Below are positions 1 through 6,209 of a stretch of 14,554 nucleotides of DNA, in pieces. The stretch is from Betaproteobacteria bacterium. Its GTDB lineage: Bacteria; Pseudomonadota; Gammaproteobacteria; Burkholderiales; Rhodocyclaceae. The notes below the pieces were generated by a model that saw only the letters and a program-made list of their open reading frames with translations, was not told the DNA's origin and searched no databases. Position 1 is the stretch's first letter. The number at the start of each line of letters is the position of its first letter. The stretch covers positions 1-14,554 of the forward strand of contig JAPTVL010000299.1 of assembly GCA_028065725.1 (NCBI GenBank). The letters run 5' to 3'. The position numbers and the translations under genes were made by a program.

Positions 1-150
1 GGGGGGTAACATTATGTCGAGTCAAAGTCAAGCCCTCCGAAGATATTTTTTATCGCGCCCTTGCCGGTCACCGCGGCCTCAGTCGCGACCGCCGCACAAG
101 ACTTGACGCCCTTTCGATCCATGCAACTGCCCCGGGGCGCCTGACGCACC
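1..150. other. Left flank, no gene assigned
   Basis: No convincing coding region is seen here. On the minus strand the extreme edge contains TTGACTTTGACT followed by CATAATGTTACC, which could be part of a promoter directing transcription out of the window, but no good -35/-10 spacing can be completed inside it. There is an A/T-rich patch at about 41-55. The downstream part of the leftward operon may continue here, but nothing proves it. Confidence 0.3.
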
Positions 151-402
151 TCAGCGAATTCCCTGGGCGCACCCATGCATAAGATGGATAAGTTTTGATT
201 TTGTTCGAGTCAAGGGATCAAGTCCAGCCATTCCGTCAGGAAAAACAGGAAAGTGTGAAAAATCACACAGAATGGCCCCAGGGACATCGATCAAGCGCAC
301 GACCCAATAGCCACGGAATCGCGTTCTCGGTTCTCTTGCCCGATGGGTGACGATCACCTTGTGCAACATCAAATGAGTTTCGAGAACCAGCAACAATCGC
401 AT
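151..402 (-). CDS. Possible small hypothetical protein (83 aa)
   Basis: An 83-codon minus-strand frame begins with ATG at 402, only four bases after the stop of the upstream minus-strand gene (407). That is typical spacing within an operon. The product starts MRLLLVLETH, has a central aromatic/hydrophobic stretch (GYWVVRLIDV, then FSHFPVFPDG) and no recognised motif, signal peptide or clear membrane helix. The ribosome-binding site is weak (GAGAG well upstream). The frame runs through a perfect GTGTGA-AAAA-TCACAC hairpin (253-268) and is less GC-rich than its neighbours. It could therefore be a non-coding operon tail, and the call rests mainly on position. Confidence 0.35.
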   Translation of the reverse strand: MRLLLVLETHLMLHKVIVTHRAREPRTRFRGYWVVRLIDVPGAILCDFSHFPVFPDGMAGLDPLTRTKSKLIHLMHGCAQGIR

Positions 403-406
403 CACG

Positions 407-967
407 TCAGCTCTCGGGCCCGATCGGCACGCCCAGCAGCTGGGCCGTCGCCAAAATGGCATCCCGACGCTTGCGCCAACCGGTGGCCCGATGGCGACCC
501 ATCGCCTGGGCTGTTTGAACCCCCGCGGCGCCGGCGGCAAGACAAAGCTCCAGCGCCGTGAGCGGATCGGCGCGGCGAGCTGCAGCGACCGCCGCGCAGC
601 GCACCTGTTCGTCCTCCCGCGCCTCTTCACGCGCCAGGAGAATCGACAAAGGGTTGGCGTCTTCGTCGCGAGCCGCTGAAAGATGACTGCCCTCCTGCTC
701 CTCGTCCTCAATGCTGTTGTCAGAGCGAAACTGGGATTCGCGCTCCGCGAAGCCCCAAAGCTTGCCGAACACAAACTGCTCGAGTGTTCCGACGAGGGGG
801 TCGAAGGTGCTTTGCCCAGCTGCGATTTCGGCGCAGATCATCAGGGCTTGCTGGTGCACATCCTCAAGATCGGTCCTGGCGGAGCTTGCAACCCGCTGCA
901 GGCCCTCTTCGTCGAGAGACTGAAAAAGTGCCATGACATCCATGGCTTTCGCGCTCATGTTCCTCAT
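407..967 (-). CDS. Operon protein with possible sigma-like layout (186 aa)
   Basis: The ATG at 967 overlaps the TGA of the parB-like gene (ATGA), with GGGAG about 8 bases upstream. A second ATG at 958, preceded by GAGGAA, is an alternative start. The protein is acidic in the middle (SIEDEEQEGS) and helical at both ends. The N-terminal part contains TDLEDVHQQALMICAEI, which recalls sigma70 region 2. The C-terminal part (AQAMGRHRATGWRKRRDAIL) recalls a helix-turn-helix such as region 4. This resemblance is by eye and could be coincidental; a generic HTH regulator is the alternative. Translational coupling to the ParB-like gene suggests a joint role in element maintenance or gene control. Coding is well supported; the function is not. 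Confidence 0.7.
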   Translation of the reverse strand: MRNMSAKAMDVMALFQSLDEEGLQRVASSARTDLEDVHQQALMICAEIAAGQSTFDPLVGTLEQFVFGKLWGFAERESQFRSDNSIEDEEQEGSHLSAARDEDANPLSILLAREEAREDEQVRCAAVAAARRADPLTALELCLAAGAAGVQTAQAMGRHRATGWRKRRDAILATAQLLGVPIGPES

Positions 968-1968
968 GACACCACTCCCACAAGAGCGCTGATCGCTGCA
1001 ACCAAGGCGGCTTCGGCAGACTCCGCCTGCACGCGAATCTCCTCGGAAAACTCCCTCTGCCCTGACACCCATTCGGCAATCTCCCGAAATTCCCGCGCTC
1101 GCGCAGGAAGGATGGCATTCGCCAAGTCAAGCGGAATCCACAAGGGAACGACCAAGTGTTCGCCGCATTCGGACGACCGCTCCGGTCCTTGCAAAAAGTC
1201 GTTGATGGCCGCTGAGTCTTGCGCCGTCTCCTCGCTCGTATCGTGCCCCGGCAACACAGGCATAGGGCACGAGGTCTGGGGTGCCGCGCTCTCGAGCAGC
1301 CCCTGTTGTCGCGCAGACATCTGCGCTTCGTGGGCATCCAGCACCTTCTTGCACCGCTGGATCGTCAACTGCTCGCCACTTTGCAGAAGCCCATGTCGGA
1401 GATGCTCCGGGAGACGGCAGAACGCCTCCCACGCGCCAACCTGCGTCATGATCCCTGCCTCGTAAAGGGACCGCGCCAGGGGTTCGCGACTGATGTCCAT
1501 CATCGCCGCCACCCACTCGTCGGACTTGCACAGCATGCGGGCCATCGCGCCGGCAGACACGCCCAGATCGCGCAGCTGCTCGATGCCCCCCAGGTATTCC
1601 AGGAGGGATAAATCCGCTCGGTGCGCGTTTTCACCGAGTTGCAACACCGTCTTGATCCGCCGGGCCTCCACCGGGAAAACGCGCGCGGGAATGGTCTTCC
1701 AACCCAGCGAGATTGCTGCGCGGTACCGGCGCTCGCCGAAAATCAGTTCCCAACCGCCATCGGCCGTTTGCCGCACGCCCACGGGCTGCAACAGCCCATA
1801 CAGCGCCATGCTGTCGCGCAGCTCGGCCAGTGCCTCCTCATCGAAGTAGCGTCGCGGCTGACCGGGGTCGGGCCGAATGGCCTTGAGTGAGATTTCCAGA
1901 ATCTCGGTGCGACTCAGCTCGTCTTGCCCGAAATCGAGTGGTGCTGTGCATGGTTCGATCGGATTCAT
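964..1968 (-). CDS. ParB/RepB/Spo0J-family protein (334 aa)
   Basis: Residues about 24-120 carry the ParB/Srx N-terminal fold. There is a DPGQPRRYFDEEALAEL segment, then the hallmark GERRYRA at 78-84 (family consensus GERRYRA, the CTP/parS-sensing box), then ENAHRADLSLLEYL at 113-126. A helix-turn-helix follows (GVSAGAMARMLCKSDEWV, about 136-153). The C-terminal third is less conserved. No ParA-type ATPase lies in the window, so the partner may be left of position 1, or the protein may act alone as a DNA-binding regulator, as many island-borne ParB-like proteins appear to do. The start ATG at 1968 has AAGGAG upstream and overlaps the stop of the replication gene (ATGA). The known family role is partition or stabilisation by binding centromere-like sites. 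None of those sites was recognised, although the CGTCACG repeats at 2514-2709 could serve. Confidence 0.9.
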   Translation of the reverse strand: MNPIEPCTAPLDFGQDELSRTEILEISLKAIRPDPGQPRRYFDEEALAELRDSMALYGLLQPVGVRQTADGGWELIFGERRYRAAISLGWKTIPARVFPVEARRIKTVLQLGENAHRADLSLLEYLGGIEQLRDLGVSAGAMARMLCKSDEWVAAMMDISREPLARSLYEAGIMTQVGAWEAFCRLPEHLRHGLLQSGEQLTIQRCKKVLDAHEAQMSARQQGLLESAAPQTSCPMPVLPGHDTSEETAQDSAAINDFLQGPERSSECGEHLVVPLWIPLDLANAILPARAREFREIAEWVSGQREFSEEIRVQAESAEAALVAAISALVGVVS

Positions 1969-3254
1969 CCGGTGGACTCCTTTGCTGCGGCCGGCGCGAA
2001 ACGCCCGCTCGTGAAATGGGCCTGAAGACGCTGCAACTGCTCTTTGATCCTCTCGGGCGCCGGCACCGATGGGCGGTCCGGCCCTGCTGCTGGACCTTGC
2101 ACGCGCGCGAGCACATTGACCTTGACCTGAGAAGCGATGAACTCGGTGCGCAACTTGCCGACATCGGCCAGCAGCGATCCGATGTCATGGCCCTTTTCGA
2201 CATACCAGCGCCCCCCATGGCCGACGTACCAGGCGACGATGGCTGGCGCCTGTGCGCCGAGGCTGCGCACAAGATCGGCCACCTGCCGGCGAGCCTTGCC
2301 GTCCTGCAGGGGATCAGCCCCGTAGCGCGCGCGGTACGCGGATCCGTACTGGGTCCAGACCTGCCCGCAAAGCGCCTGCTCATCCGGGGTCAGGTGTCTG
2401 CCTTCGGGTTTTCTGGGGTTGGGCTTTGTCTCAAAGAAGGGGGGCGGCGAAGGCGCGTCAGCGCCTGGAGCCGCAGGCATGGTGGAGAGCACAGGAAGCT
2501 GCCGCTGCGGCGCCGTCACGGCGTCACGCGTGACGTCCGTCACGGTCGTTGCGCCGTGACGCGTCACGCTCGCCGTCACGTTTTCCCCTCCTTCTTTCGT
2601 TTCACTTTTAAAAGAAGGCGTGACGGGCGTCACGTTTTGCGTCACGCTAACCGTGACGGTTTCCGTGACGGTCGGTGTGACAGCGTCACGCGTGACGGGC
2701 GCCGTGACGGCACCATCCGCGTCTGTTGGCCCGGCCAGCCTGGCGAGTCGCTGCCGCTCGCGATACCGGCGTGCACGCTCTGCAGGGCTGCTGGCTCGCC
2801 GCGTTGGGGTGGCATCACTGATGGTGTGCTTGCTCTTTTCCCAGGCATCGTGGGCGAATTCCGCGATCACCGGGTGATACAGGCGGCCATCGGTGCACAG
2901 GATCCATCCGCGCATGGCAACGTCTTTGACTTTGCGCCAACGGCGCTGCGTATAACCGCCAGCCAAGTGTGCGAGCACACGATCATCGTTGGGCAGGCTG
3001 GCCGCAGGCACTTGCAGCCAGGCCTTGGCGTACAGCGCCATGGCAGCCTTGAACTCTTCGCCCGTGGCCATCGCGAACTGGTCAGAGTCCATCATCCTGC
3101 CGACGTCAAACGGCATGAAGACCATGCCACTGCTGCGCAGGTCGCAATCTGGCGGGGTCAACGGTTCTGCCAAATGGGGCACGGCATCGGCCTTGTCGCA
3201 GGGAAGACAAGCGCCGTCGAGTGCAGACAATTCAGCGGGTGATGACATATGCAT
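1965..3254 (-). CDS. DUF1376/YdaU-like replication protein with intragenic repeats (429 aa)
   Basis: The start ATG at 3254 (MHMSSPAEL) has a strong GGGGGAGAG ribosome-binding site about 9 bases upstream; an ATG further up at 3362 has no such site and crosses a hairpin. Residues about 43-140 match the DUF1376/YdaU pattern seen in phage and island replication genes (FMPFDVGRMMDSDQF, then SLPNDDRVLAHLAGG, RRWRKVKDVAMRGWI, DGRLYHPVIAEFA). A basic helix (SSPAERARRYRERQRLARL, about 155-173) follows. A low-complexity linker rich in Val-Thr pairs (about 182-248) is encoded by dense CGTSACG repeats. A second globular part spans about 288-375 (DEQALCGQVWTQYGSAYRARYG and on). The layout recalls lambda O: an N-terminal DNA-binding part, a linker that contains the origin at DNA level, and a C-terminal helicase-recruiting part. 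The initiator role is inferred from this layout and from the gene neighbourhood. The stop overlaps the parB-like start. Confidence 0.8.
   Translation of the reverse strand: MHMSSPAELSALDGACLPCDKADAVPHLAEPLTPPDCDLRSSGMVFMPFDVGRMMDSDQFAMATGEEFKAAMALYAKAWLQVPAASLPNDDRVLAHLAGGYTQRRWRKVKDVAMRGWILCTDGRLYHPVIAEFAHDAWEKSKHTISDATPTRRASSPAERARRYRERQRLARLAGPTDADGAVTAPVTRDAVTPTVTETVTVSVTQNVTPVTPSFKSETKEGGENVTASVTRHGATTVTDVTRDAVTAPQRQLPVLSTMPAAPGADAPSPPPFFETKPNPRKPEGRHLTPDEQALCGQVWTQYGSAYRARYGADPLQDGKARRQVADLVRSLGAQAPAIVAWYVGHGGRWYVEKGHDIGSLLADVGKLRTEFIASQVKVNVLARVQGPAAGPDRPSVPAPERIKEQLQRLQAHFTSGRFAPAAAKESTG
2514..2709. repeat. Iteron-like CGTCACG/CGTGACG cluster, candidate origin
   Basis: Fifteen exact copies of the 7-mer CGTSACG lie in 196 bp. 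CGTCACG starts at 2514, 2522, 2538, 2562, 2574, 2628, 2640 and 2684. Its reverse complement CGTGACG starts at 2529, 2555, 2619, 2652, 2664, 2691 and 2703. A degenerate copy (TGTGACA) is at 2676. Three adjacent opposed pairs form perfect 14-bp palindromes (2522-2535, 2555-2568, 2684-2697). Several copies are spaced 12 bp apart. Two blocks (2514-2580 and 2619-2709) flank a pyrimidine- and A/T-rich stretch at 2581-2616 that could act as an unwinding element. Twelve copies encode Val-Thr and three encode Arg-Asp or Arg-His in a different codon register, so selection acts at least partly on the DNA. Confidence 0.75.
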
Positions 3255-3288
3255 GGATGCGCTCTCCCCCTGCGAAAAAATGGGACAT

Positions 3289-3330
3289 GAAGAAAAGAAG
3301 CGCCCGCCGGCCGAAATCAACCGGCGGGCG
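3289..3330 (-). terminator. Hairpin with T-rich tail between alpA-like and replication genes
   Basis: A perfect 10-bp GC-only inverted repeat (CGCCCGCCGG at 3301-3310, CCGGCGGGCG at 3321-3330) encloses a 10-base loop. Read on the minus strand it is followed by CTTCTTTTCTTC (3300-3289), an imperfect T-tract. It lies between the stop of the alpA-like gene (3384) and the start of the replication gene (3254), so it may attenuate the leftward operon. The interrupted T-tract suggests partial rather than complete termination. Confidence 0.55.
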
Positions 3331-3383
3331 GGCGTAAGCCCCATGCAGGGGTGAGGAGACAATCAAGCCAGGCGGGCGCATGT

Positions 3384-3593
3384 TCATGCTGCCCTCCCCT
3401 GCTCCGCCATGGCTTCCGCCCCGGCGTCCACCATCCGCACCAGATCGGCGACCCGCCAGCGCGTGAGGCCGCCGATGCGCACGGGCTGCGGAAAGACCCC
3501 TGCACTGACGTTGCGCCAGAAGGTCGATCGGCCCATCGAAAGCATGCGGGCTGCTTCTTCCGCGGTCACGAGAAGTCTCAGGGGCTCATTCAT
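3384..3593 (-). CDS. AlpA-family helix-turn-helix regulator (69 aa)
   Basis: The short protein has the AlpA/excisionase-type winged helix fold: RLLVTAEEAARMLSMGRSTFWRNV forms the first helices and the recognition helix, followed by the family pattern GVFPQPVRIGG, then TRWRVADLVRMV. Members regulate integrase or excision genes of P4-like elements, or act as recombination directionality factors. A role in excision of this element is plausible because a P4-type integrase lies in the same window. The start ATG at 3593 has AGAGGA 7 bases upstream and overlaps the 3' end of the cro-like gene by 8 bases, indicating translational coupling in the leftward operon. A damaged relative of this gene lies at 8253-8492. 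Confidence 0.9.
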   Translation of the reverse strand: MNEPLRLLVTAEEAARMLSMGRSTFWRNVSAGVFPQPVRIGGLTRWRVADLVRMVDAGAEAMAEQGRAA

Positions 3594-3879
3594 GGCCGTC
3601 CTCTTGCGGTTGCACAGCGCCAGACGCTGCTGGGGCGATGGAAGGTGCACCCTCTGTGCCCACGAGTTCTGGCCAGATCAGGTGCCAGTCGTCGGGGCGG
3701 AGATCCCAGCGGCGAACTGCCAACGCCGATTCAATTGCGTAGCATCGTCGCGGTGGTACGGGGCGCAGCCCCTTGATCCATTGATGCATGGTCGGGGGTC
3801 TCACGCCGATCATGCGTGCACAAGCGGACAAGCCGCCGTGGGCGGTGATCGCTTCGGACAGGGGGGTGTTTGTGCTCAT
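3586..3879 (-). CDS. Cro/YdaS-family transcriptional regulator (97 aa)
   Basis: The protein begins LSEAITAHGGLSACARMIGV, then PPTMHQWIKGLRPVPPRRCYAIESA, then WDLRPDDWHLIWPEL. This is the pattern of Cro-like regulators of the YdaS group, with the helix-turn-helix at about residues 17-36 and a typical RPxDWHxIWPEL finish. A proline/alanine-rich tail ends the protein. It sits divergently from the CI-like repressor gene, exactly where cro lies in lambdoid switches, and is the first gene of the leftward replication operon. The start at 3879 has no Shine-Dalgarno sequence. The predicted -10 box ends only about 8 bases upstream, so the mRNA is probably leaderless or nearly so. The name YdaS is sometimes linked to toxins; the position here argues for a regulator. 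Confidence 0.88.
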   Translation of the reverse strand: MSTNTPLSEAITAHGGLSACARMIGVRPPTMHQWIKGLRPVPPRRCYAIESALAVRRWDLRPDDWHLIWPELVGTEGAPSIAPAASGAVQPQEDGHE

Positions 3880-3886
3880 GAGGCAA

Positions 3887-3915
3887 GTATAAGGCAATGC
3901 ATTCTTTCGTGGCAA
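3887..3915 (-). promoter_or_regulatory. Leftward promoter of the cro-like operon
   Basis: On the minus strand TTGCCA (3915-3910) and TTATAC (3892-3887) are separated by exactly 17 bases, a good sigma70 match. Operator copies cover the -35 box (3911-3925) and the spacer just upstream of the -10 box (3892-3902), so binding by the CI-like repressor would block RNA polymerase. The expected transcription start is at about 3880, immediately before the cro-like ATG at 3879. Confidence 0.65.
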
Positions 3916-3961
3916 TGCATTGCCTTATGTCTTGCTTATCCTGTCGAATAAGGCAATGCTT
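3892..3961. promoter_or_regulatory. Operator cluster of the cI/cro-like switch
   Basis: The motif is a half-site AGGCA opposed to TGCCT around one central base. Copies are AGGCAATGCAT (3892-3902), ATGCATTGCCT (3915-3925, the exact reverse complement of the first) inside the 14-bp palindrome GGCAATGCATTGCC (3911-3924), and AGGCAATGCTT (3951-3961), which covers the start codon of the repressor gene. The same motif in perfect form (AGGCATTGCCT) recurs twice before ssb. Three sites between divergent regulators mirror the right operator region of lambdoid phages. Confidence 0.75.
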
Positions 3962-4630
3962 ACCGGCAAAGAACTCGGTGCCGCTATTGAGGCGGCGCGA
4001 CTGAAGAAGGGGGTGTCGAAGGTCACCCTGGCGCGAGCTATGGATGTCAAGCCGCCGTCTGTTCAGGACTGGATCAATCATGGTCGTGTTGCCAAGTCTC
4101 GCCTCAATGCCCTGTTTCAATACTTCTCAGACGTCGTCGGGCCAGAACATTGGGGCGTACGCGAAGAGTGGGGATTCAGTGCCCCCGCGCGAGCTGTTGA
4201 TGGGATGGTCACGATCCCGCAGTTCGACTTGAAGGCTGCCGCAGGACCCGGGCGCTACTTGGAAGCACAGATGCGCGTCGGCGCCGTGCAGGTATGTCAA
4301 GACATCGTTTCCCGCATACTGCGCAACTCTGGTGTGGCGCTGACCTCGCTTGCCCTCGTAACGGTCGCAGGCGACTCTATGGAGCCAACCATCAATGACG
4401 GCGACATCGTCGTCATCGACAGATCCGTGCAGTCCATCGAGCGCGACGGCGTCTACCTCTTCACCTTCGGTGACGAGACCTTTATCAAACGCATCCAGCG
4501 CATGCCGAAGGCCCTGTCCGTCAACTCGGACAACGGCCTCTACAAGTGCTGGGAGATCTCTCCCGAGGAAGCGACCGGGCTGCATGTTCACGGCCGCGTG
4601 ATCTGGGCATGGCTCGGGAAGCAAATCTGA
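3956..4630 (+). CDS. CI/LexA-type self-cleaving phage repressor (224 aa)
   Basis: The N-terminal helix-turn-helix domain spans residues 1-67 (TGKELGAAIEAARLKKGVSK, then TLARAMDVKPPSVQDWIN). The C-terminal S24 peptidase domain shows the catalytic serine in GDSMEPTI (S141) and the lysine in FIKRIQR (K178). A plausible Ala-Gly cleavage site lies in KAAAGPG (A96-G97). The known behaviour of the family is to dimerise, repress lytic promoters, and cut itself when RecA filaments form after DNA damage. The start ATG at 3956 is chosen because the HTH begins at once; an in-frame TTG at 3920 would add 12 unlikely residues. The start overlaps an operator copy and has no well-spaced Shine-Dalgarno, suggesting autoregulation and possibly a leaderless message. 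Both neighbouring promoters carry its presumed operators. Confidence 0.93.
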   Translation: MLTGKELGAAIEAARLKKGVSKVTLARAMDVKPPSVQDWINHGRVAKSRLNALFQYFSDVVGPEHWGVREEWGFSAPARAVDGMVTIPQFDLKAAAGPGRYLEAQMRVGAVQVCQDIVSRILRNSGVALTSLALVTVAGDSMEPTINDGDIVVIDRSVQSIERDGVYLFTFGDETFIKRIQRMPKALSVNSDNGLYKCWEISPEEATGLHVHGRVIWAWLGKQI

Positions 4631-4668
4631 TAGTCGGTGACCCACGAGCCGCCCTGTTGTAAAAAACT

Positions 4669-4709
4669 AGGCATTGCCTCTTTACATGAAAGCAGGCATT
4701 GCCTATTAT
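4669..4709 (+). promoter_or_regulatory. ssb operon promoter with two perfect operators
   Basis: TTTACA (4681-4686) and TATTAT (4704-4709) are 17 bases apart, a near-consensus sigma70 promoter. Two identical perfect copies of AGGCATTGCCT flank or occupy it: 4669-4679 just upstream of the -35 box, and 4694-4704 in the spacer touching the -10 box. Their start-to-start distance is 25 bp. This places the rightward operon under the same repressor as the cro-like operon. Confidence 0.8.
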
Positions 4710-4737
4710 TCGCTTCATCCCCTCGATGGAGTGAAGC

Positions 4738-5199
4738 ATGTCCTCTCTCAATAAGGTTCAACTGATCGGCCACCTCGGACGCGACCCGGAGGTGCGCTAC
4801 ACCGCTGACGGCAACGCAGTCGCCAACCTCCAGGTGGCCACGACACGGGCCTGGAAAGACAAGAACGGTGAGCGCCAGGAAGACACCGAGTGGACGCGTG
4901 TGATCTTCTATGACCGCCGCGCAGAAATTGCCAGCGATTTCCTCAAAAAGGGCGGTCAGTGCTACGTCGAAGGCTACCTGCGCACCAGGAAGTGGGCGGA
5001 CAAGGACGGTGTCGATCGCTACACCACCGAAGTCGTCGGCACGGACCTGATTCTGCTGGGCAGCAAGCCGGGAGACGGTCGCCAAGGCCCCGCCTCGGCT
5101 GATCAAACCACAAGGCCTTCGGTCGCCATCGCGGCAGCCGTAGCGGCGCAACAGCCGCTGTCGGGCGAACCCGTCGACCCCTTCGGCGACCACGCCTGA
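4738..5199 (+). CDS. ssb: Single-stranded DNA-binding protein (153 aa)
   Basis: Residues 1-110 show the bacterial SSB OB-fold: SLNKVQLIGHLGRDPEVRYT, then ANLQVATTRAW, TEWTRVIFYDRRAEIASDFL, KKGGQCYVEGYLRTRKW and YTTEVVGTDLILL. It coats single-stranded DNA during replication and recombination and normally recruits partners through an acidic C-terminal tip ending DDIPF. Here the tip reads EPVDPFGDHA: the PF pair is present but three residues follow it and the acidic run is weak, so partner recruitment may be altered. The linker is short. The start ATG at 4738 has GGAG six bases upstream. It is the first gene after the operator-controlled promoter, which fits element replication after induction. 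Confidence 0.96.
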   Translation: MSSLNKVQLIGHLGRDPEVRYTADGNAVANLQVATTRAWKDKNGERQEDTEWTRVIFYDRRAEIASDFLKKGGQCYVEGYLRTRKWADKDGVDRYTTEVVGTDLILLGSKPGDGRQGPASADQTTRPSVAIAAAVAAQQPLSGEPVDPFGDHA

Positions 5200-5208
5200 G
5201 GATCTGCC

Positions 5209-5415
5209 ATGTTCCTCTCTCGTTTCAAGGTCGACTACGCCCTGGTTGGTGAGCGCGACGGATTCGCCGGGCGTGAACTGAACCCGTCTCTCTGGCGCCG
5301 CGAAGCCTACAGGCGCGGCTATGCGCAGGGCCTGCTTACCCGCGCGGAGCGGATTGCACAGGGCACTCGGCCGCTGCCGGTGGTCAGGCATTTAAGTGCG
5401 GAGCTGCGGCTATGA
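5209..5415 (+). CDS. Small hypothetical protein (68 aa)
   Basis: ATG at 5209 follows GAGGA nine bases upstream, ten bases after the ssb stop. The stop TGA overlaps the ATG of the HD hydrolase gene (ATGA). The product is basic and rich in arginine (SLWRREAYRRGYAQGLLTRAER), has no membrane segment or signal peptide, and matches no motif I recognise. Tight packing between ssb and the hydrolase supports it being a real gene that is translationally coupled to the next. Confidence 0.75.
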   Translation: MFLSRFKVDYALVGERDGFAGRELNPSLWRREAYRRGYAQGLLTRAERIAQGTRPLPVVRHLSAELRL

Positions 5416-6152
5416 CGGAATACAGCTACCGGATTGATCCTCGCCCGGAAACACTTGGCGGCGGCGTGTTTCCTGCCGACGGGTCGGACGCAGAGGCCTA
5501 CGAGGAGACTCTCGCCGAGTCCTCGGCATGGCTGGCAAGCCGATCTCAAGCCTCGTCGTCATGTCACATGCTGACCTTCTCCGGCCGCGACTATCTGCCC
5601 ACGCAGATGGTGCCTGCGGACGTGCACATCAAGGATGTCGCCCATGCACTGTCACTGATCTGCCGCTTCGGCGGCCACACCAAAGTGCATTACTCCGTGG
5701 CGCAGCACAGTCTACTGGTGGCGAGAATCCTCGCGGAGTGGGGCGCCCCCGTCGACGCCCAGCTCGCCGGACTGCTTCACGACGCGCACGAGGCCTACAT
5801 CGGCGATATTCCCACGCCCATCAAGAGCGCCGTCGGCCTGGCCTGGCGCGACCTTGAGGCTGACGTGGCGGCCGCGGTGCGTCGGGCGCTGGACGTGACA
5901 TTCGCCTCGCATGACTGGGAAGACTTGATCAAGTATGCCGATCTGGTGGCACTGGCCACTGAGCGGCGGGATCTGATGCATTTCGATGCAGACCGCAACC
6001 TCCCATGGCGAATACTCGGGGGTGTGGCGCCATTCCATGAGAAGGTCGCCGCCCTCGGCTGGTCACCCCAATGGTGGGCGGATGTCTTCCTGGATCGCTA
6101 CGAAGCTCTGCGCAGCGCTCGCGAGGCAGCACGCCTGCCGCACGCCGCCTGA
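5412..6152 (+). CDS. HD-domain phosphohydrolase with N-terminal extension (246 aa)
   Basis: Residues about 53-215 form an HD-domain hydrolase of the YfbR-like type found in phages and integrative elements. Visible are SGRDYLPTQMVPADVHIKDVAHALS, cut here as SGRDYLP and DVAHALSLICRFGGHT, then VHYSVAQHSLLVA with H99, LLHDAHEAYIGDIPTPIK with H123-D124, and the distal D177 in KYADLVALATERR. These are the metal ligands, so the enzyme should be active, most likely on nucleotides such as deoxynucleoside monophosphates. The first 52 residues (RIDPRPETLGGGVFPADG, then AYEETLAESSAWLASR) are not part of that domain and look like a separate small island protein fused in frame. The start ATG overlaps the previous stop. 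An internal ATG at residue 53 would give a bare HD protein. Confidence 0.88.
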   Translation: MTEYSYRIDPRPETLGGGVFPADGSDAEAYEETLAESSAWLASRSQASSSCHMLTFSGRDYLPTQMVPADVHIKDVAHALSLICRFGGHTKVHYSVAQHSLLVARILAEWGAPVDAQLAGLLHDAHEAYIGDIPTPIKSAVGLAWRDLEADVAAAVRRALDVTFASHDWEDLIKYADLVALATERRDLMHFDADRNLPWRILGGVAPFHEKVAALGWSPQWWADVFLDRYEALRSAREAARLPHAA

Positions 6153-6209
6153 GCACCACCCCTCACCCGCCGACTTTCGCGAGCATCACACAACAACCCA
6201 AGGACTCCC

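Noticed and set aside
254..267. CRP-type binding site (TGTGA...TCACA)
   Set aside because: The spacer is 4 bases rather than the 6 of the consensus, and no promoter lies nearby.
683..1465. 260-codon plus-strand open frame
   Set aside because: It is antisense to the parB-like and following genes, with no family pattern and no operon context.
2514..2709. CRISPR array
   Set aside because: The repeats are 7 bp with irregular short spacing in both orientations, not 24-37 bp repeats with uniform spacers.
1887..3242. 451-codon plus-strand open frame
   Set aside because: It is a shadow of the minus-strand replication gene. Its product is repetitive and arginine/histidine-rich with no motif, while the minus frame has domains and ribosome-binding sites.
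3586..3879. YdaS-type toxin
   Set aside because: No matching YdaT partner is seen, and its position opposite the CI-like gene with shared operators fits a Cro-type regulator.
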